From positions 1 to 22,913 of the forward strand of contig CAZBJQ010000032.1 of the NCBI GenBank assembly GCA_964492235.1: 22,913 nucleotides of DNA, given 5' to 3'. The stretch is from PFL42 sp964492235. GTDB lineage: Bacteria; Chloroflexota; Anaerolineae; Anaerolineales; E44-bin32. Shown one piece after another: positions 22,121-22,913 of the stretch. Every line of letters starts with the position of its first letter. The stretch's first letter is position 1. The position numbers were made by a program, and so were the translations under genes. Under the pieces are notes generated by a model. It made no database searches. It was not told the DNA's origin and saw nothing but the letters and a program-made list of their open reading frames with translations.

Positions 22121-22913
22121 TCAGTCGTCAGGGGCTTCCCGCCCACCCGCGGGCGAGGTCGAGGCGCCCTTCATCAAGCCAAGCACCGTCAACGCCTCCC
22201 GCAGCGAGCGAACCGGCAATAGTTGGACGCCTTCCGGTGCCTGCGCCTCTGCACGCAAGGCGCGCGGCGCGATCACCCGCCGGAATCCCAGCCGGCCGGC
22301 CTCCTGCAAGCGCAATGGCAACTGCGGCACACTCCGTACTTCCCCTGAGAGGCCCACCTCACCAATCAGGGCTACCTCGGCCGAGATTGCCCGGTCACAC
22401 GTCGAGGACGCCAGGGCGGCAGCGATCGCCAGGTCCACCCCCGGCTCATCTACCCGCAGGCCGCCAACGACATTCACGAAAGCGTCCTGATCCGCCAGCC
22501 GCAGGCCGACACGCCGCTGGAGGACGGCCACGGTGAGCAGCAGGCGGTTGAGATCGACGCCATTCGCCGTCCGGCGGGGATGTCCAAACGACGACGGACT
22601 AGTCAGTCCTTGGACTTCGACCAGCAGGGGCCGCGCCCCCTGGATGGTCACCGCCACCGCCGAGCCGGGGGCGTTAACCGCCCGTTCGGAAAGGAAGACC
22701 TCGGAGGCGTTGGGAATCTCCACCAGACCTGCGGCACGCATTTCGAAGACACCGACCTCGGTCGTGGCGCCATACCTGTTCTTGACCGCCCGCAGCAGCC
22801 GATAGGCGCGGAACTGATCACCCTCCAGGTAGAGGACGGTGTCGACCATGTGTTCGAGCACCCGTGGGCCGGCAATCGCCCCCTCCTTGGTCACGTGGCC
22901 TACCAGGAATACC
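22121..22913 (-). CDS. radA: DNA repair protein RadA (Sms), C-terminal part; 5' end outside window
   Basis: The frame is open to the right edge, giving about 264 residues. It begins inside the RecA-like core with VFLVGHVTKEGAIAGPRVLE and VDTVLYLEGD, followed by the diagnostic KNRYG motif (KNRFG in most RadA). The C-terminal Lon-protease-like domain includes LVEVQGLTSPSSFGHPRRTA, NRLLLTVAVLQRRVG, DAFVNVVGGLRVDEPGVDLAIAAAL and IGEVGLSGEVRSV. RadA is a branch-migration helicase that processes recombination intermediates. The missing part should hold the Cys4 zinc finger and Walker A. The C-terminus (STSPAGGREAPDD) is slightly extended. It ends 296 bases before the dnaA -35 box. Confidence 0.95.
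   Translation of the reverse strand, partial: VFLVGHVTKEGAIAGPRVLEHMVDTVLYLEGDQFRAYRLLRAVKNRYGATTEVGVFEMRAAGLVEIPNASEVFLSERAVNAPGSAVAVTIQGARPLLVEVQGLTSPSSFGHPRRTANGVDLNRLLLTVAVLQRRVGLRLADQDAFVNVVGGLRVDEPGVDLAIAAALASSTCDRAISAEVALIGEVGLSGEVRSVPQLPLRLQEAGRLGFRRVIAPRALRAEAQAPEGVQLLPVRSLREALTVLGLMKGASTSPAGGREAPDD

Noticed and set aside
1..22913. CRISPR arrays, insertion sequences, integrase or attachment sites
   Set aside because: No regularly spaced direct repeats, transposase or integrase motifs, or terminal inverted repeats were seen. The window reads as stable core chromosome with small accessory pockets.

Overview
The window is about 23 kb of GC-rich bacterial chromosome. Several things point to the phylum Chloroflexota, probably Anaerolineae-like. 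The window has lipoproteins with long Thr/Pro linkers, a stand-alone SpoVS, a DUF6391-type membrane protein, and a B. subtilis-type LexA box. It also has AT-rich -10 hexamers (TACAAT/TATAAT) sitting very close to start codons in otherwise GC-rich DNA. The assignment is an inference from gene content; no rRNA or tRNA gene was seen.

Layout. Positions 1-3892 (minus strand): a class A penicillin-binding-protein homologue that runs off the left edge, and an aldo/keto reductase. The PBP homologue appears to have lost the catalytic residues of both its glycosyltransferase and its transpeptidase domain. Positions 4126-7528 (plus): three tandem paralogous lipoproteins, then an orphan DNA amino-methyltransferase. 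Positions 7725-10042 (plus): an apparent operon of two different deoxynucleoside kinases flanking a nucleotidyltransferase-fold protein. Positions 10043-10574: a non-coding stretch with a dense set of nested inverted repeats, followed by a clear promoter and spoVS. Positions 10911-13639: holB (minus), then a divergent DUF6391 gene and holA (plus).

Positions 13754-15160 (minus): a compact operon of a small FtsK/SpoIIIE-like ATPase, a DUF6504-like protein and an unrecognised 81-residue protein. It is transcribed from a consensus sigma-70 promoter (TTGACA, 17 nt, TAGAAT). Two perfect GAAC-N4-GTTC sites lie 21 bp apart on this promoter, which makes it very probably a LexA-controlled (SOS) cassette. 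Positions 15217-20005 (plus): a MEMO-family protein (AmmeMemoRadiSam protein B), a CNNM/CorC-type CBS-domain membrane protein, and the primosomal helicase PriA. Positions 20270-22913 (minus): dnaA, and the 3' part of radA, which runs off the right edge.

The window is rich in DNA replication and repair functions: replication initiation (DnaA), restart (PriA), clamp-loader subunits (HolA, HolB), recombination (RadA), dNTP precursor salvage (two kinases), and the putative SOS cassette. No DnaA-box cluster was seen beside dnaA, so I do not call an origin. The two strongest candidates for undescribed biology are the LexA-controlled FtsK-like/DUF6504-like/81-aa cassette and the doubly inactivated class A PBP homologue.
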